Shown here piece after piece: positions 35,521 through 50,300 of a DNA stretch of 64,000 bases. This DNA comes from Pomacea canaliculata (lineage: Eukaryota > Mollusca > Gastropoda > Architaenioglossa > Ampullariidae): assembly GCF_003073045.1 (NCBI RefSeq), contig NC_037601.1:6169872-6233871 (forward strand). The letters are read 5' to 3'. Below the pieces are notes generated by a model. The model was not told the DNA's origin and did not search any database. It saw only the letters and a program-made list of their open reading frames with translations. The stretch's first letter is position 1; each line of letters begins with the position of its first letter. Both the position numbers and the translations under genes were made by a program.

Positions 35521-38500
35521 GTAAGTACATGTATACAGGTGAAAACAGCGTGGGGTCTAGAAAAATAGCTTCACGTTCACTGTAGAACCCAGTATCACGC
35601 TACCCGTAGTCGCTGATCCGTGGCGAACGCATGGACGATGACCATCCACCCCCAAAATAAGACAATAAGACCAGTTGGCAAGGCTTAGGTAGTGTGACCC
35701 CGATGTGACCTTTACCAGCCAAGGCCATGTCTCACGGCGGAACACAAATCCTTCCAAACATTTACTTGTAAGTGGCGACATTTCAGTACACAGTTTGGCC
35801 AGTCGTCTGTGTTACGAGAGACACATCACTGAAACATCATTCGATGGCAAAGGTGAAGAAGAGGACAAGGCTAAAACGTCTGTCTTCGTGACACGTGCAG
35901 GTAGAAGAACTACAGCCAGCTGTGCCGATGAAATGTGGAAGCGATTTATTGATCGATACTGTCCTTGCCCATACTTGTAAACAATCATGTGACTGCATCA
36001 AATCTATGTATAAAGGACCCAATGTGTAAAACATATGAACGTAAAACCTTGAGTATATATAAACAATAGCTTTTTACTTTTTATCTAAACTACAAGCAAC
36101 AGATCTCAAAGGATTTCCAAACCACATGCAAAATTACTTCTAATGGGAATTAAGTTTTTATTGTTGCATTCGAGTTTTTCACAACACAAAACTGTGTGTT
36201 TGCTACTTGCCGTTTACCTGACAGTATATCCAAACACGTATCTTGTGCGCGCGCACACATACACACGTTCCAAAATCGGTAGTACACATTTTAGCTGCTG
36301 TACTGTTATGTATTTAGTTTCGTAACAGATTCCAATTCCCAATGAATAACTTCTTTCCGTCGTTCGCAAAATGAAAGTCATCAAAGAAGTCCATCGTAAC
36401 GCGCACGGTGAGAGGTGATAACCGTGTCGTCTTTGAAGCACATAGATGCTTCCATCTAACATATTTCTTTATGTCAGGTTGGGTGTAGCTTTCATTGCTA
36501 TTTCTTATGATGCCTAATTATTATGCTTCCGCATCTTATGTTGGCTATGACCTTGAGAACTATTTATGAGGCCTAATTCAATCAGTTTGCCAGTTCTAAC
36601 ATTATTTGAAATAACTGTTTCTTATAGTTTGTGGATTTTAATACTTATAACGACATGGCAGCCACATAAGCTATATTATTACGGCGGTCATATAGACGCC
36701 AAATTAACGTTTTCATGTGTCACATAGGCTGTAGCCTTTGACAACTATTTCTTACAGACAGCTAATTAACACCAGCTATTTATAAATCTGATAAAGAGAG
36801 TGTGCTGTCCATCTCGTTTATCCGTTGTTACGAGTTTACCAATCAAGGACAAAAACAGTTTCAATCATGTTGTATACGCCTGTCCCAGAGTTACACGGGT
36901 GGGCAAAGTACGGCCTGTGGACGTCTTCGAACCTTCCCGTCTGCCAGAGTGTGAAGTGCACTTGTTTTCATTCGTTTATTCACACTATATTAGTTTAATT
37001 GAAATTGAATTTATCAAGTACAAGAGCAATAGAAATCGGCAGTTCGAAACATTCTAACACAAGTACAAAAATAACAAATAGCATGGCTGACATATCTGAC
37101 AGCCGTTAGAGAGGAATACAAAATAAACTGAAAATCTTATATTGAATGTTTACGTTACTGAAATCTCAACCGTGCAGAAATCCATATTCTTGATTTAAAA
37201 AAAAAAAAAAAAAATCGTGATCGCGCTGTCTAGTAACGCAATGACGACAGACCGCGACAGACTTATCTCCACTTTGTGATTACCTCCCGTGAAAGATTTT
37301 ATATCTGCGAGTTCGTGATTTCTGTAAGTTGCCCACTTTACCTTTGGCATAGGGTTCGTACGTTTATTCCCTGTTTGCTGATTTATCTATTTTGTTCTAT
37401 TTCAATATTTGCTGGAACACTCCAAGAAGTCAGTAGTGCAAATGTAGTTACTGTTATTGAACTGAAAACTGTGATGCTGGCAAAAAATGTCGCGGCTTTG
37501 CCTGTCACTTTGTGTCAACTGTTTCAAAAGAGTTTGCTGCGGGTCAGGTACACATGCCTGCACCAAGGTATGGTATTGCCGTATTGATGGAATCACTATA
37601 GGCTTGCACGAAAAAACAAACAACTGAACTCATTGGAAGCGTCATCAGCACTGTTAGACTCTGTGTGTGTGCGCGCGCGTTTTTGCAGACAGACAGGCAG
37701 ACAAGAAACAAAATAGTAAATCGAACTTCGTCGACGATGTTATCGTTAGGTTGATAATTTAATTTACTCGCACTTCAGAACTAAATGAAACATTAATCAA
37801 AAATCCACATTTCGAGGATACTGTGTTGTATATCATCATACATTACCTTAATATCCCTGAGTATGTCAGAAAAAGTCTCGCAAGCAAACGTTGCAAGCGA
37901 TGGTGTCTTAACAAAGAACATTGTTGCTCTTTTGTTCGAAGCCAATAGTAGCGTCACTTTGTAAGCAAAAGAACAGTACAGCATTTTGTTTATTTAGGGA
38001 ATGCTATCTCATCAGCAAAATGTCATGGTACAGACGAAGTCTTAAGACCTTAACAATGTTTACTTGCTGATGGAACCATTTTGTGTCCGTCCTGGCCTTC
38101 TGTGATGATCTCCTAACCCTATCTCGTCTTAGGTCTTTCTCTTCTTCCTACACTTCTTGTCTGAGTCCATAATTCTGAGCTCTTTCGTCTGTGCAGACAT
38201 ATTTAGACATCTTTCCCAAGCTCTTTCTCTGAGTAATATGCACATTGTTGTCTCTTGTCTGCTTTTATCATCGCATTGCAATCCCTATATAGATATTACC
38301 CTTTCGTCTAATATTTGTGCGTTTATATTATCCTGCAACTATTAAAGAGATGTTATGAAAAGCATGTCATCATTTCTCCTTTCAGTCATCCTTTCTCACT
38401 TTATCCTTTTGTCATATATAACCTTTTGTGGATGTAAGGACTTTTTGTTTCTCCGGTGTACGTTCGTGAGCAGCCTTCTCTGTAGTAGTAGTACCGTAAA

Positions 38501-38982
38501 TGTCGGACTATAAACCGCGACTTTTTCCCTAGCTTTAAACAGCGAGGCGCATTTCTCAGATTCCGATTAATTTTTCGATGAGCCTTATGTTAAAGTGCTA
38601 ATGATTCAGCAACTAACTTTCTCGACTGGACTCAAAGCACTTTATGCATTTACGGGAAAGTACACAAAGACGCGGGTGTACATATCATTATGATCTCATT
38701 TTTTTTTCCCCGTAGTGGATCGGTGCCATTAAAAAAAACACACACACATCACGAACTTATATCCCCGTCCATGCACACATAGAAAACCCCACCTTACAAG
38801 CTGTCGACATTGTTTCTGCAAAATGTCAGAGGCTCAAGGCTAAAACAGTTCATTCTATTTCAGTTTCTGATCACTGGTGACCTTGGAACAATGGGGTCAG
38901 TGCTCGCAAAACAAAATGAATTTCTGAGAAACAGCGTTTGAGGGAAAGAGTGGGGCCGACAGAGAGGGAGGTGGGGGAGTAC

Positions 38983-39125
38983 CTTACGATCGACTGCCAC
39001 AACATACGGTACAGCTGAAAGGTGTTGAGCTGACATTAACAGGTCACACGCTTGTGAGTCGCAAAAATAAAGTTGGAAGCCTTTGTTGCCACAAGCTAGC
39101 TTTCCCAGACACTCCTGTTCCACTT
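38983..39125 (-). other. Orphan exon-like open segment
   Basis: On the minus strand TTAGTTCAG|AA starts and GATCGTAAG|GTACTC ends a 143-base open segment (phase 1 to 0) encoding 47 complete codons. The peptide includes CLGKLACGNKGFQLYFCD and HLSAVPYVVAVDRK, which has the alternation of hydrophobic strands seen in folded beta proteins. I do not recognise the family. No partner exon was found within several kb, so it may be an isolated exon of a long-intron gene, a pseudogene relic, or chance. Confidence 0.35.
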
Positions 39126-41726
39126 CTGAACTAAGGCAAAATAAAGGAGATCATTTCGAGATATGATGTAAACATGAACACGAAAAGTTGTGAGCCTTGT
39201 ACTACTGACATGTCGTAGTTCAGCTGGGTCTTTATGTATCTGACTTTTCTACATCGATATCTTTGAGATTTGCAATGTCCTTTCTTGAGGGGGTGGGGGG
39301 GAAATGGTGAGGTACACGAACTCTAAGACAAAGGTCAAAAGTTCAAATACTCAGCACCCTGCACATTTTGAGGATACAGCGGATTTTACTCGTTTATTCC
39401 AAAGCTGACTTAGAGTTGGTCAATCGACTGGAACCTTACGACACATCCTCAGCTGTACCCTATGCGACTTTTGGTCTCTGTTGACGCATCAGTAGTCAAC
39501 AAGGTTGGTGTGAAATGTTGCGGGCATTGGCTATGAAGAGTTTTGCTTAGTTCACAAGTTCATGATGAGTTCAAGGGCGTCCTCTGGCTGCGAAAGTGCT
39601 TGTGTTTCCATTCCATTTATAAATATAAATATTAGTTTCGGTAAAGTGGCCCGTACGGAATGTTTTACCTACTAGGTTAAGGAGCCAATAAGAACCGCCA
39701 AAGCTACAAAATTTCTCGAAGCTGTGTGTGTGGAAACGCTCTTGTAAAATGTTTCACTAAAGACTTTGCGTTCAGGGACTCAAGCTGCCCTTTAGAATGA
39801 ATTCAAAATTTTCTCATCCACTTGGGGGTAATCTCTTACATATGAGCGCCTGGACTGTCACTGTTATTCTATAATGAAAGCCTCAGGATATGACAACCAG
39901 ATGCTTAAGTGGCTAAAGAAATTTTATTTTTCAGAAATTAGTTCTTGTCGGTTGGTTTTCTCCGTTTTGTTTTTTTTTTTTTCTTTTGTCAAAGGTCATG
40001 TAATTTTGCTTTGTTTAGCTCCACCCAGAATGTTTTCATCGATGACTCACGATTGTGCATGCTCGATGTGTCCGATATGAAAGGCCGTGGAGAAACATCA
40101 TGGTCACCTTGTCCCCGTACCATGCATAGAAAGAGGCCAAATTCTCGATATCACGAAGGTTCATACAAGTCTGACGAACATAAAATGGTTTCGACTCTGA
40201 CAAGTAGGCATTGCTGCTTATATCACTGATGGTAGTGATTATTTGTTTTGTTACGTCATTCTGCGTTGTGTTGGTGGTTGTTGTTTGTCTGACAACCGAG
40301 AAGGAAGTGTGTGCGGGAGGGGGCGAGGTGTTCAAGTAGATTCTTAGAAATACTGTCTGACAGTTTTACGGAATTAAGGTCCTTGCTGGGTCCTTTTCCG
40401 CCTCGTCACTGGGCACGAACACTTTCCTTCATTTGCGCAACAACTGGACATCGTTGGTCTGGCTTTGTTTGACTGAAATGGTTCTGACATCGACAACACT
40501 CAACACCGAAAAACAGTAGGTCGCATTTTTTTTTTTTTTTTTTTTTTTTGTCAGCAATAATTCTATGGCATGTGAATGTACGAGGGGTGTCGCCACGGAG
40601 AGAACTAGAACTTACTGAGTAGGCCTAAGCCCATCTCAAAAGAACGTGAACAACAGCAGCTATCATCATTAACATCTTCATGAACTGAAGTGTGGACAAT
40701 AAAAATTAACTTTCGATAGTACAGTTATGTAAGATATACAGCAACAAACAGCAAGCATTATCTTACAGAAGAACATCAACAGAAACTGAGGGAATTGTAA
40801 TGAACACCTGAATGATGGGCCATTAATGGTGTACACAGCCACATAAAGTGAGAAACATCAGAGAGAGAGAGAGCACGGTCACCGTGCCCTTAAACTATGC
40901 AGACAGGGGTCAAATTTTTGACTTACACAACGCACACATTTGTGTACATTCCTGGTGACAGTGATTGTTTTTGAAGGTGGCAACCTGTTTCCACCTGATG
41001 CCATTCCATATGCTGTGGTATCGTTGTAATGTTTAAAGTTTATCGTCGAGCTCTTCCAGCGTGTTTCATCAGTCTCCGTGCCCCTAGTGGGCAGACATCT
41101 GTGTAAAATCTCCCTCCCTTGTCGACGGTCGACGAGGTGAAATATGTATTATTCGACTTCTTTCAGATGACTAAGGCTGGGTTTTCTCCATTTATAGGAC
41201 TATATGCGTAGACATATTGATACAGTTTATTTATTGCACACTACAAAGCATAAACAGATTAATATTATGTCCCAAAAGAACGGAAAGAAAGAAACACGGA
41301 CTTTTTGTACTCGTCTGTGGAAAGACGTGCGTGCTTGCTGCAAGAGGTCTCTGTGCATTCGCGCAGCGGTTATTGTCTGTATTTCAGCTGTCTAAAATGT
41401 TACTTATGACATAGCGTGTATAGTGTGAGTATAAACAGTAGCTACAGATGCTGGACGGCTACCTGTGAAAAGAGCCGGAAGCATTACATTGACCACGTGA
41501 CCTCCGTAGCAGGTATGAAAAGGACGCTAATTTAATGCAAATACTTGTTCGTAGAGGCCATTAGAAGGGCTTGAAGTGCATAGTTTATTATACTAAACAC
41601 TGGTTCTCAACGGGATGTGAAGCGTGCATTGTTCATTACGCTAGTCGCCACATCCGGGTCAGCAAACGCGAATCGAATGACCAAGAACTTGTATTACTGG
41701 ACTGCTGGCAGACGATTTGTTTTTCC

Positions 41727-41835
41727 CCAGTTGACTGTTAAAACGAGGCATGAGACTACAAATTTTCCGGTTTATTCACAATTCAGATTAACTACTAAAA
41801 CGAGGCATGAGACGTCAAAGCTTCCGGTTTAGTCA
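41727..41835. repeat. Tandem pair with a period of about 57 bp
   Basis: Two consecutive units share TAAAACGAGGCATGAGAC, a CAAA-containing middle (ACTACAAATTTTCCGG versus GTCAAAGCTTCCGG) and TTCCGGTTTAKTCACA. Most positions agree. No gene is near; function unknown. Confidence 0.7.
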
Positions 41836-44307
41836 CATTCTTTGTTTAGGCTCGCCGAGACTAACAGCGGATCACTTCGCGTTGGTCTTGGCAGACAGCA
41901 ATCCACCTATAGACGTCCTTGAAAGACTGTTTACTGCAAAGTCGCAGTTTACTGACTTGTACAAGGGCATCTCTTACCTTCTATTTATACATATATAACA
42001 ATAGAATTCCTGAGATCGGAAACTTTGAAGAGCGCGTGAAATAGTAGGTTGTTGAGACAGCGACTCTTCAACGCGGATTTGTCACTAGATGAACGATTTT
42101 TTTTGTGATACAATGTATCGCTTGAGGTACATCCTCCCTCCCTATGTGTACTTGTTCTTTTTCAATACACTCACGTGTTTCTGCTGTGTCTGCACTCGTG
42201 TGCATGTGTCCTTGTACATTCAAAGCTGTTCATCCGGAAATCGACGGCTTAAGCCATATGGAACGACCAGTCACCTGGGAGGGGGCGTCCTCCTCTCCCA
42301 TTACGTCCGCAGTCTAGGAAGTTTGTAGGCTTCGCGTGAGTCTACATCACACCCACAGCTATAGTTAGTGTCTTGTAATCGTCTATGCTCCGTGCAGCGA
42401 CCATGTGATCAAGCCTCGTATGTTTTTTCTTCATCTTTTTTAATATCGCCATGGCGCACACAGCTAGTTACTGAAATAGTGGTTGAGTAGAACCAGCGGA
42501 GAATGTTGATATATACCAGTAGGCCAGCAAGATGGTTCAGTTGTCGGTCGGAGTATACAAAATACAGTTTTATTCACTTTGGTTACTATGTATTAGTTAA
42601 GAAAGTGCGTTTTCACTGGCTAGTGTCAGCACTATGCAGCTTTCGCTTAATTGCTTAACAAAAAAACAAAACAAAACAAAAAAAAAAAAAAAACCCACCG
42701 CGGTACAGAAAGTCTGATGGAAACGGTACATCTTTCCAGTGTTGTCAGGCTAGCTGAGAATGCACCGATGATCGCCATGGCGAGAACTATTGACACTAAT
42801 GAAAATGACAAAAATAAAAGTCCTGCAAGTTTGATTGATCATCTATAAATAATTACAGAAAATAATTTAGCCGCTTTCGCAAATCTGACTTCGTTAACCG
42901 TTTTGATTAGCTCATTTTTCTAAGTTATGGAAAGGGTTAGGGTTAGTTGATGGAGCACATGGATAGACGTGGTAGCCGACAGTATTCAGTCCATCGCCTG
43001 AGTAAAACATTGCTTTCTGTGAGGTGGCCATTGGTCTTCGATGACTGAGGTCTTGTGCTGATCTGTCGTAGTTTATTCTTCTTAAGGAAAGCAGAATAAA
43101 ATCATCCATGCAAAGCCATCATACTACTAGTCTAGTAGACACAAATCCAAGCTTTTCGCTTCTGGTTCAATTATGTGTATTATGCATCTAGTTCAAGAAT
43201 GAAAACATCAAAGTCGATGACACTGCTGAAAAGAGAGAAAGCAAGTAGACATTATATTATTTGAATAATATCTCAATGCAGATTTCTGCTACATTAAAAA
43301 GAGTACATTCAAAATAGAATAGGGAAAAGAACGCTAGTAGAAGAAAAGTGTTGTGACAGAGACTTTAGACCTATTGTCACGAACTGAAGGAAGAAGGGAA
43401 AATGTAGGTTGTAATGACCCCCAGGAATGTATCAGTCGGTGAACTTGTTTAAAAAAAAAAAACCCCCATCAAATTTGTAAATTTAGAACGTCTGTATCAT
43501 GAAAAAAAAGAGTAGATAAAGGTAGTCCCGTGAACGTTTGTTCGCTGGGGAGAAATTATTAGACTGCGCTTATCTCGTGCCCAGCTTTGTCTTTCTGTCT
43601 GTCTGTCTGTCTCTCTCTTTGTGAGAGAAAGAGGACGTGGCCATCTCCTATTCCTTGCTGGCTTTCTTGCCTCAGCCCTCTATAGAGTCTGGTACTCAAT
43701 CATACAGCTTAAAATTCAACAATTGCCAATGACTGGATGTCAACATGAATAAATATGATATGGCAAAAATTGAGGCAAAGAGAGATAACCTATGCTGAAG
43801 GCCCTCTACTAGAGAGGTCTTTTAAAGTGCTGACAATAGATACATGGACTAATTTTATTCCGCACCGACAGCCAGGTCAGAATCTAATGGACTGCGCGTG
43901 CACGGCTGGTTTATCTGAAAGGAAACATTTCCACATATTATTAGTTTTGTACTATGGAAGATAAAAGGGACAAAACCTAAGTACCTCGAGAAATCGCCCA
44001 CCGAAGAAGTGTCGCAATCATCCCCATACTGGACCTTACGATCATCGCTGTCATGGTGATTTGGATGATAATACTGGGGCAGAAACCCTCGCACCACAGA
44101 CCTGGTGACTGTCATCTGTGTGTTTACCAAGGAAGAATAAAGGCACACGACCTGGTTACTTATCTCTCGTACAAGCAGTCCTTTTTTTCCCCTTGTTTAA
44201 AGACACGGGGTTCTTAGGCAGAACACTCCTACTTTCATCAGCCATCGCACTACATTTATCAGCACACCGCACCTGGTCGCAGGATCGCGAAGAGGGTTCT
44301 TACAAAA

Positions 44308-47300
44308 ATGTCTTTCTTGGACGATGCGCGCAGAAAAGTGAGTTACTTTAGACATGTGTAGGTTAAAGGTCTGTTTAAAAATATATGAACATTTGGGATG
44401 GGGTCAAGGCAACCCGTACAGTCGATTTTTTTTTGTTTTTGTTTTTGTTTTACTGTAAAAATTCTTTCATTTCTATTTTTCCTAAACAACGCCAGCACAA
44501 ATACTTCAATAAAGTCACTGTTTAAAAAAAATCCAGTCACACGTGCTGAGCAATCTTTGTCCAACAGTATTTACCTGTTGCTTTTTGCAGGATCGTTTAA
44601 AAGCTGCTCACAGACACAATAATAGAAACATCTGGAACGGCCCTACGCCCTCAGACATGGATGAGATTAGGTCGAAGAAAGCACGACTCAGGTGGGACGT
44701 CAGGGCGTCTGATTTTGCCAGGAACACCTTTAACCCGATACGAAGCATTGTGGACGGAATGAAGCTGACACCGAATCCCCGAAAACAAATGATTAGTCTC
44801 TCGCTTGGTGAGTTGTCTGAGATTTGTTTTTCGAATTATCTCTAGCGCCATAAATTTTTCGTGGTTCGTTCTTGCGGTACCTTCTTAATGTTCTCTTAAG
44901 TCTGTCTTCTTTTCGTTTCACCTTCTTCACTGGTAGCACCGAGAAACTCATCATATCTGCAGCATGTTCTAAAGCTGCCCTCTGTTTTTTAAAGGTAACA
45001 CCATATAAATATCAACTAAAAATCTTTTACCTTGAAATGTTTTTGTGTATGTATTAAAACTATGAAATCATCTGAGAAGTATCCTGGTAAAAAAAATTAC
45101 CTTTGACCATTCGTATCTTTGTCCACTCTCATGAAACGTGTCAGATGACCAGTTTTTAAAATTTTCTCAGAACACAAGAAAATATTCCAGTAACAAGCTG
45201 TTTTGTTTTTAAAGCTGTTTCAACAGCGAAAGAACGAAAAATAAACCCTGTTTAGTCTATGCAAGTCCCGATGGGAGCTTTGTGTAGAAAAGTACACTTT
45301 GTCAAAATTACCTTGCTTCTAGTATTTCTTGTTCTTTAGGTGATCCAACCGTCTTCGGAAACTTACCGAATCCAGAAACAGCCGAAGATGCCATAATCAG
45401 TGCAGTGAGAAGCAGAAAGTACAACGGCTATGGTCCTTCTGTTGGTGAGTTCTGGCAACGTGGTCAGCTTGGTCTTGTCAAAGCGATCTCGTTTGCTGAG
45501 ATGAAATCGTGGTTTGGCCCCAATAGTGGCATTTTGTTGTATTCTAAGCTTGACTCCTCGTTGAGAAAGGCGTCAAAGTTTCTAAACGACCAAGGATATT
45601 TCTCTTAGTGCGATTATTTTTCTATTTTAGTCGATGAAGGAATATTGAAAGTGAGCTCAGTACCCATCAACGACCAGGTGGAAGATCCCTTTCAAACAAC
45701 AGTGAGAGTTCGCCAGGGCTGCCCCTTGTCGCAATTCAACATCTTCCTATGCAAAATCTCCTCCTCGACCATCACACCTCCGTTTCCATCACTTGTGCAA
45801 CCTCCGCTTTGCAGACATCGACATGATGGCAGACGAATAGACTGATATACAGGATGGAGATCATCATGGACAAGAGCAAGGTCTTAGTCAACATCGCCGA
45901 CCATGACAAAGCTGAGTACAGCTCGAACCCTATTGAAGCGGAAAGTATCCAAGCATTCAAAACCAAATGCTTGATGAAACTGCTCCAAGCCTCTTACCAA
46001 GAACACCAACGAAACCAACGAATTCGTAGCCCACCTTGTGGTTCATGTGGAAACCCTATTTGCAACCGCAAAAAAGGCGCAAGCTGATCCGGTTCAGCCA
46101 TCTCGCCCGGCACAACACCCGTAGGTGGACGCTGCCGAGGGAGACAGGGGAAGACCTGGATGGCGATCATGACGGTTTGTGTCAGCTGCTCCACGCAGGA
46201 TCTGATCTGTTTAATACCGCCCAGAACCGTCCTAGGTGGCGAATCTTGGCAATTCCTGTGACTAGTCCCGTCTTCTCCACTTCCCCCGACGACATGCATC
46301 AGCGGTAAACAGCTAATACCAGTCAAGAGACGGATGATGATGATGAAGAATGTTGTTAAAACATAGCTTTAGCAAAATTTAAAACTACTTCAAAATCAAG
46401 TGCATATGTACTTCATTTCTACCTTCCTTATTCCCAAATTTCCCATGGAAAAAAATACAAAATTTTACTTTGATAAATTGTTTATTTTTTAAAACAGCAT
46501 GTCAAATTGCAGTCTTAAGAATATCAATAAAACAGTTCAAATATATTAAATTTATTTAAAAAGTATTGGTTAGTTTGATTTAAAAGTATTGTACAGAGCA
46601 CATATTTTTCAAATATCTGGGCTCTGTACAAGACAGCATTTCCCCAAATCTTAGTAAATAACACCATTCTTTCATGATACAGGCATATCATGTGATGCTA
46701 GTGATGCCTAATTTACAGAATTTACTTTTTTTTATGTGTAAGTGTAACAAGGAGCAAGAAACCTTGCCTTATTCACTATCATGCTATATTGGATGTTATG
46801 GAAATGTTATGTTGTGACAACAAAGACTTACAAATTCTGTCCATGTTTCAGGTTATGAAAATGCCCGAGCAGCCGTGGCAAAGTATGTTTCCACACCTTC
46901 ATCAGCAGTTGAAGCTAAAGTGAGTTAATGATAATCACATTTTTCATTATTTAAATAATCATCATTTTCATTTTTCAGTTCTATTTTTTACAATTAATGT
47001 ATAGAAGAACAAATGCAGATTTTTAAAACAAAAGCTTTTGTTGAACTTAACATTTCCAGGAAGGTTTCAGTTATGAGGCAGAAAATTATAACAAGCTAAA
47101 GTTTTAGGTGAAATATCTGAGATAACTAATTTCCAATAAATTTCAACAGGCACATTCATTGAAAAAAAAAAACCCCACTCATTACATTATCATTCCAAGC
47201 ACAATTTTTAAAATGGCTTTTACCATGGTAATGTTTATAATTTGTTATTGTACTTCACAGTAAAAATATTAGCCAAGCATTTTCTCTGCAGGATGTAATT

Positions 47301-50300
47301 TTATGCAGTGGATGCTCAGGAGCGCTTGATCTCTGCATAACTGCATTGGCCAATCCAGGACAGAACATCCTTGTGCCTCGACCTGGTTTCTCCATTTACA
47401 AAACACTTGCAGAATCCCTGGGAGTGGTGATCAGAACATACGATTTACTGGTACAGCTGTGACTAATACTCTTAACGCTCATGTGTATGTTTCTTTTTAA
47501 TAAAACCCACAAGTACTGAAGATGAGCTAATGGGAAGTGATTTTTAAATTGTCTGAACGTGTTGTCTACCTTTGAAGTTTCCAGATTTGGACTCAAAATC
47601 CAAGATCTAAAGAATTATCTTTTATACAACAACGTACTCTTTTGCTCATTCCTTAATTCTTCACCTTCATTCATGCACTTCGTTTATGTTTGCCACAGTG
47701 TTATTCATTTACTGATGGTTGTGTTTCTTCACTGTATGGTTGACTGTTCATTCATGCATAGTGCATTACATATGGGAATTACATATAAACTCCCACATGG
47801 GAAAATGCTCTACAAATTCGATTATTATAATAATTATTATCTTTAACTGTGTTGGTAAATGATAATGAATCTTGCCACAAAAGAAGCAATAATCCTGATT
47901 GAAACTATCTTGGTATTCTTTTTTTCAGCCAGAGAAATCATGGGAAGTGGACCTGCAGCACCTTGTTGAGTTGATTGACTACAATACTACGGCCATCATA
48001 GTCAACAACCCTTCTAACCCGTGTGGTTCAGTCTACAGCAAGGAACATCTCCTGGCCATAATAGATATTGCTGCCAGATACAAAGTTCCTATCATTGCAG
48101 ATGAAATCTATGAACACTTTGTAAGCTTTTTTTTTTCTTTTTTGTAGGGATGAAAATACTGGTTATGGGGATAATAAGAATAATGATAGCGATGGCAATA
48201 CTGATAAGTCTTTTAAATTTTTGTGAATGCGATCTTTTCATGTATTCAGTAATTCATTTCATAAATCTTTTCTTAGCAAATACAGCTATTTAAGGATTAA
48301 TAGCTTTGAGTTATATTAACTCTTTTTTGTGACAGGTCTTCGAGGGATATCAATATCACTCTCTTGCTTCTCTGTCTCAAGAGGTTCCTATACTCTCTTG
48401 CGGAGGCCTGACTAAAAGGTATGTTGCCGCTCCCTTAAATCTTGTGAGGGAAGGAGGGGCAGGTACAAGAAATTTTTGTGGTCAGGTTTTCTAATATTTT
48501 GTACACCAGATCCACTAAACCTGACATTTTTAGTTTTGAAGCACCTATGAGTTTAAAAAATGTGCCAACATAAGTCTAAAATTTTCCCAAAATGCTACAG
48601 CTGCTAGTGACAGTTCCTTACTTGCAGGTTCTTTGCTTTTCTGCATTTGCCATATCTTACACAAAATATGCTGCACACATTAACATTTACTACAAAATGA
48701 CACAACTTTGGTTTTGCTTCTAAGGTTTCTTGTTCCTGGTTGGAGACTGGGGTGGATTGTCATTTATGATGTAAATGACACCTTTGGAGAGGTGAGTTAT
48801 CCACAAATAGTAGGGTTTGTGCCACCCTAGGTGTTAAATACTAGTAACTGCAAGTAATTTCTGGCAATACATCAGGGTTAAGATGACAAAAAATTCTTTT
48901 GAAAAGAGCAGGCATCAGTCATTCTGCCTTTGCCCTCTCACTGACCAGTCTGCTTTATCTTGTGCCTCTGTTGTGGCTAAATCCTCAGAACAGAAAGTTG
49001 GAAGTGTTTTTACTTGATATGAGAAGTAAACAAACAAGTTGCATGAAAAACTTGGTATGAGTGATAAAGCTTTAAAAAAACTGAATCAAGTGCAAAAGCT
49101 TGCTAAATGTGACTGTTTCTACTGATCAGTTTTCACTATACTCTTAATTCTTAATTGATGTGCAATTTTTTTTCGAACGTGTCTCTTCATGACTTGCAAG
49201 TCACCCATATAGAAAAATGTTATGTAAGCTATATACATTTTTTCATTACACTCCTCTTAATAGATTTTTTTTTTTGTAGGTGCGCAGTGCTTTGGTGAGT
49301 CTATCTCAACGCATTTTGGGGCCCAACACACTTGTGCAGGCAGCTTTACCAGACATTCTTGAAAAGACTCCAGAATCCTTTTATCGTGACACCATCCAGT
49401 ACATTCAGGTACCTGAATATTTTTATTATTCAAGAGCTGAGTAGGCACTCTTTTTCATTAAGGGCGTGTGTTTTCAGGATTGATAACTCTGATGCAGTAT
49501 CTGATTTCTTAAGTTTTTAAGAAGCAGAAAGAGCATGTAAATTGGTGTATATATATATACACACACATATGCATCAAGAGAGAGATACTATTTCCTGATT
49601 AGACATTTCAAATTCATGATCAATTCCTTTAGGCTGAAACTGGCATCTAGAACAAGTACTGTAATATTAAAAAAAAAAAAACAATTTTGAAAGAGCCTTT
49701 AGTTTTGAGTGGAGTGGGTTTTAAGTGCTGTTAGTTTTACAATGACTATAAAAAAGGGTGTTTTAACAGCAAAATGCAGACCTGTTCTACAAACGTTTCA
49801 AGGAAATTCCAGGACTGAACCCCATTATGCCACAAGGAGCCATGTATATGATGGTACGTACAAAACCAAACCTGGTACAGTATTACTTTAAATAGGGAAT
49901 ACAAGTCTTATCAGTTTTGCTCTTAGTGACAGAATACTTAAGAAAATAACCCAACTTAGCTGCTTCTTCAAAAGTTTCTACAGAAGATCACTGTTGATAA
50001 AAGTTCTCAGTGTTGAATATTCAACAAACGAGTATTTTTAGGGTACATAGCTGCATAAAATAAAGCATTTCTGACATTCTTTCTTTTAATACTACAATTT
50101 ATTTACTGTAATATTTTTGAAGCCATTTTTACTCTTTCAAACCTCCCCTCACCCCACCTTTCACAGGTCTGCTATGTATAGTGCCTCTCTCCACCATATT
50201 CTGTTCTTGGTTTTCACTTCTTCCTGCTCTAACAATGCATTTTTAGCTTGAAATTAAGTGTAATGGTGAGTTATTGATATTAGGTGGCTATCAACATGGC

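Larger units (their letters stand above)
33265..44307. other. Large intergenic region with no confident coding gene
   Basis: About 11 kb. It contains a promoter-like patch and strong donor (35040-35520), diverged AACTATTTCTTA-type repeats (36495-36765), a poly-A run at 37197-37214, an orphan exon-like segment on the minus strand (38983-39125), a DR2-like AGGTCA-AA-AGTTCA at 39332-39345, a poly-T run near 40528-40549, a 57-bp tandem pair (41727-41835) and a poly-A tract near 42660-42692. Open frames are short and show neither splice structure nor recognisable domains. Confidence 0.5.

Noticed and set aside
37190..37220. Poly-A run as a retroposed gene tail
   Set aside because: No coding or SINE body precedes it on either strand.
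43855..44148. Minus-strand open segment just upstream of TAT
   Set aside because: It has an acceptor-like CACCAG and a GTAAG-like site, but the peptide is low complexity (His/Asp-rich) and unmatched. It overlaps the TAT upstream region, so it was not called.
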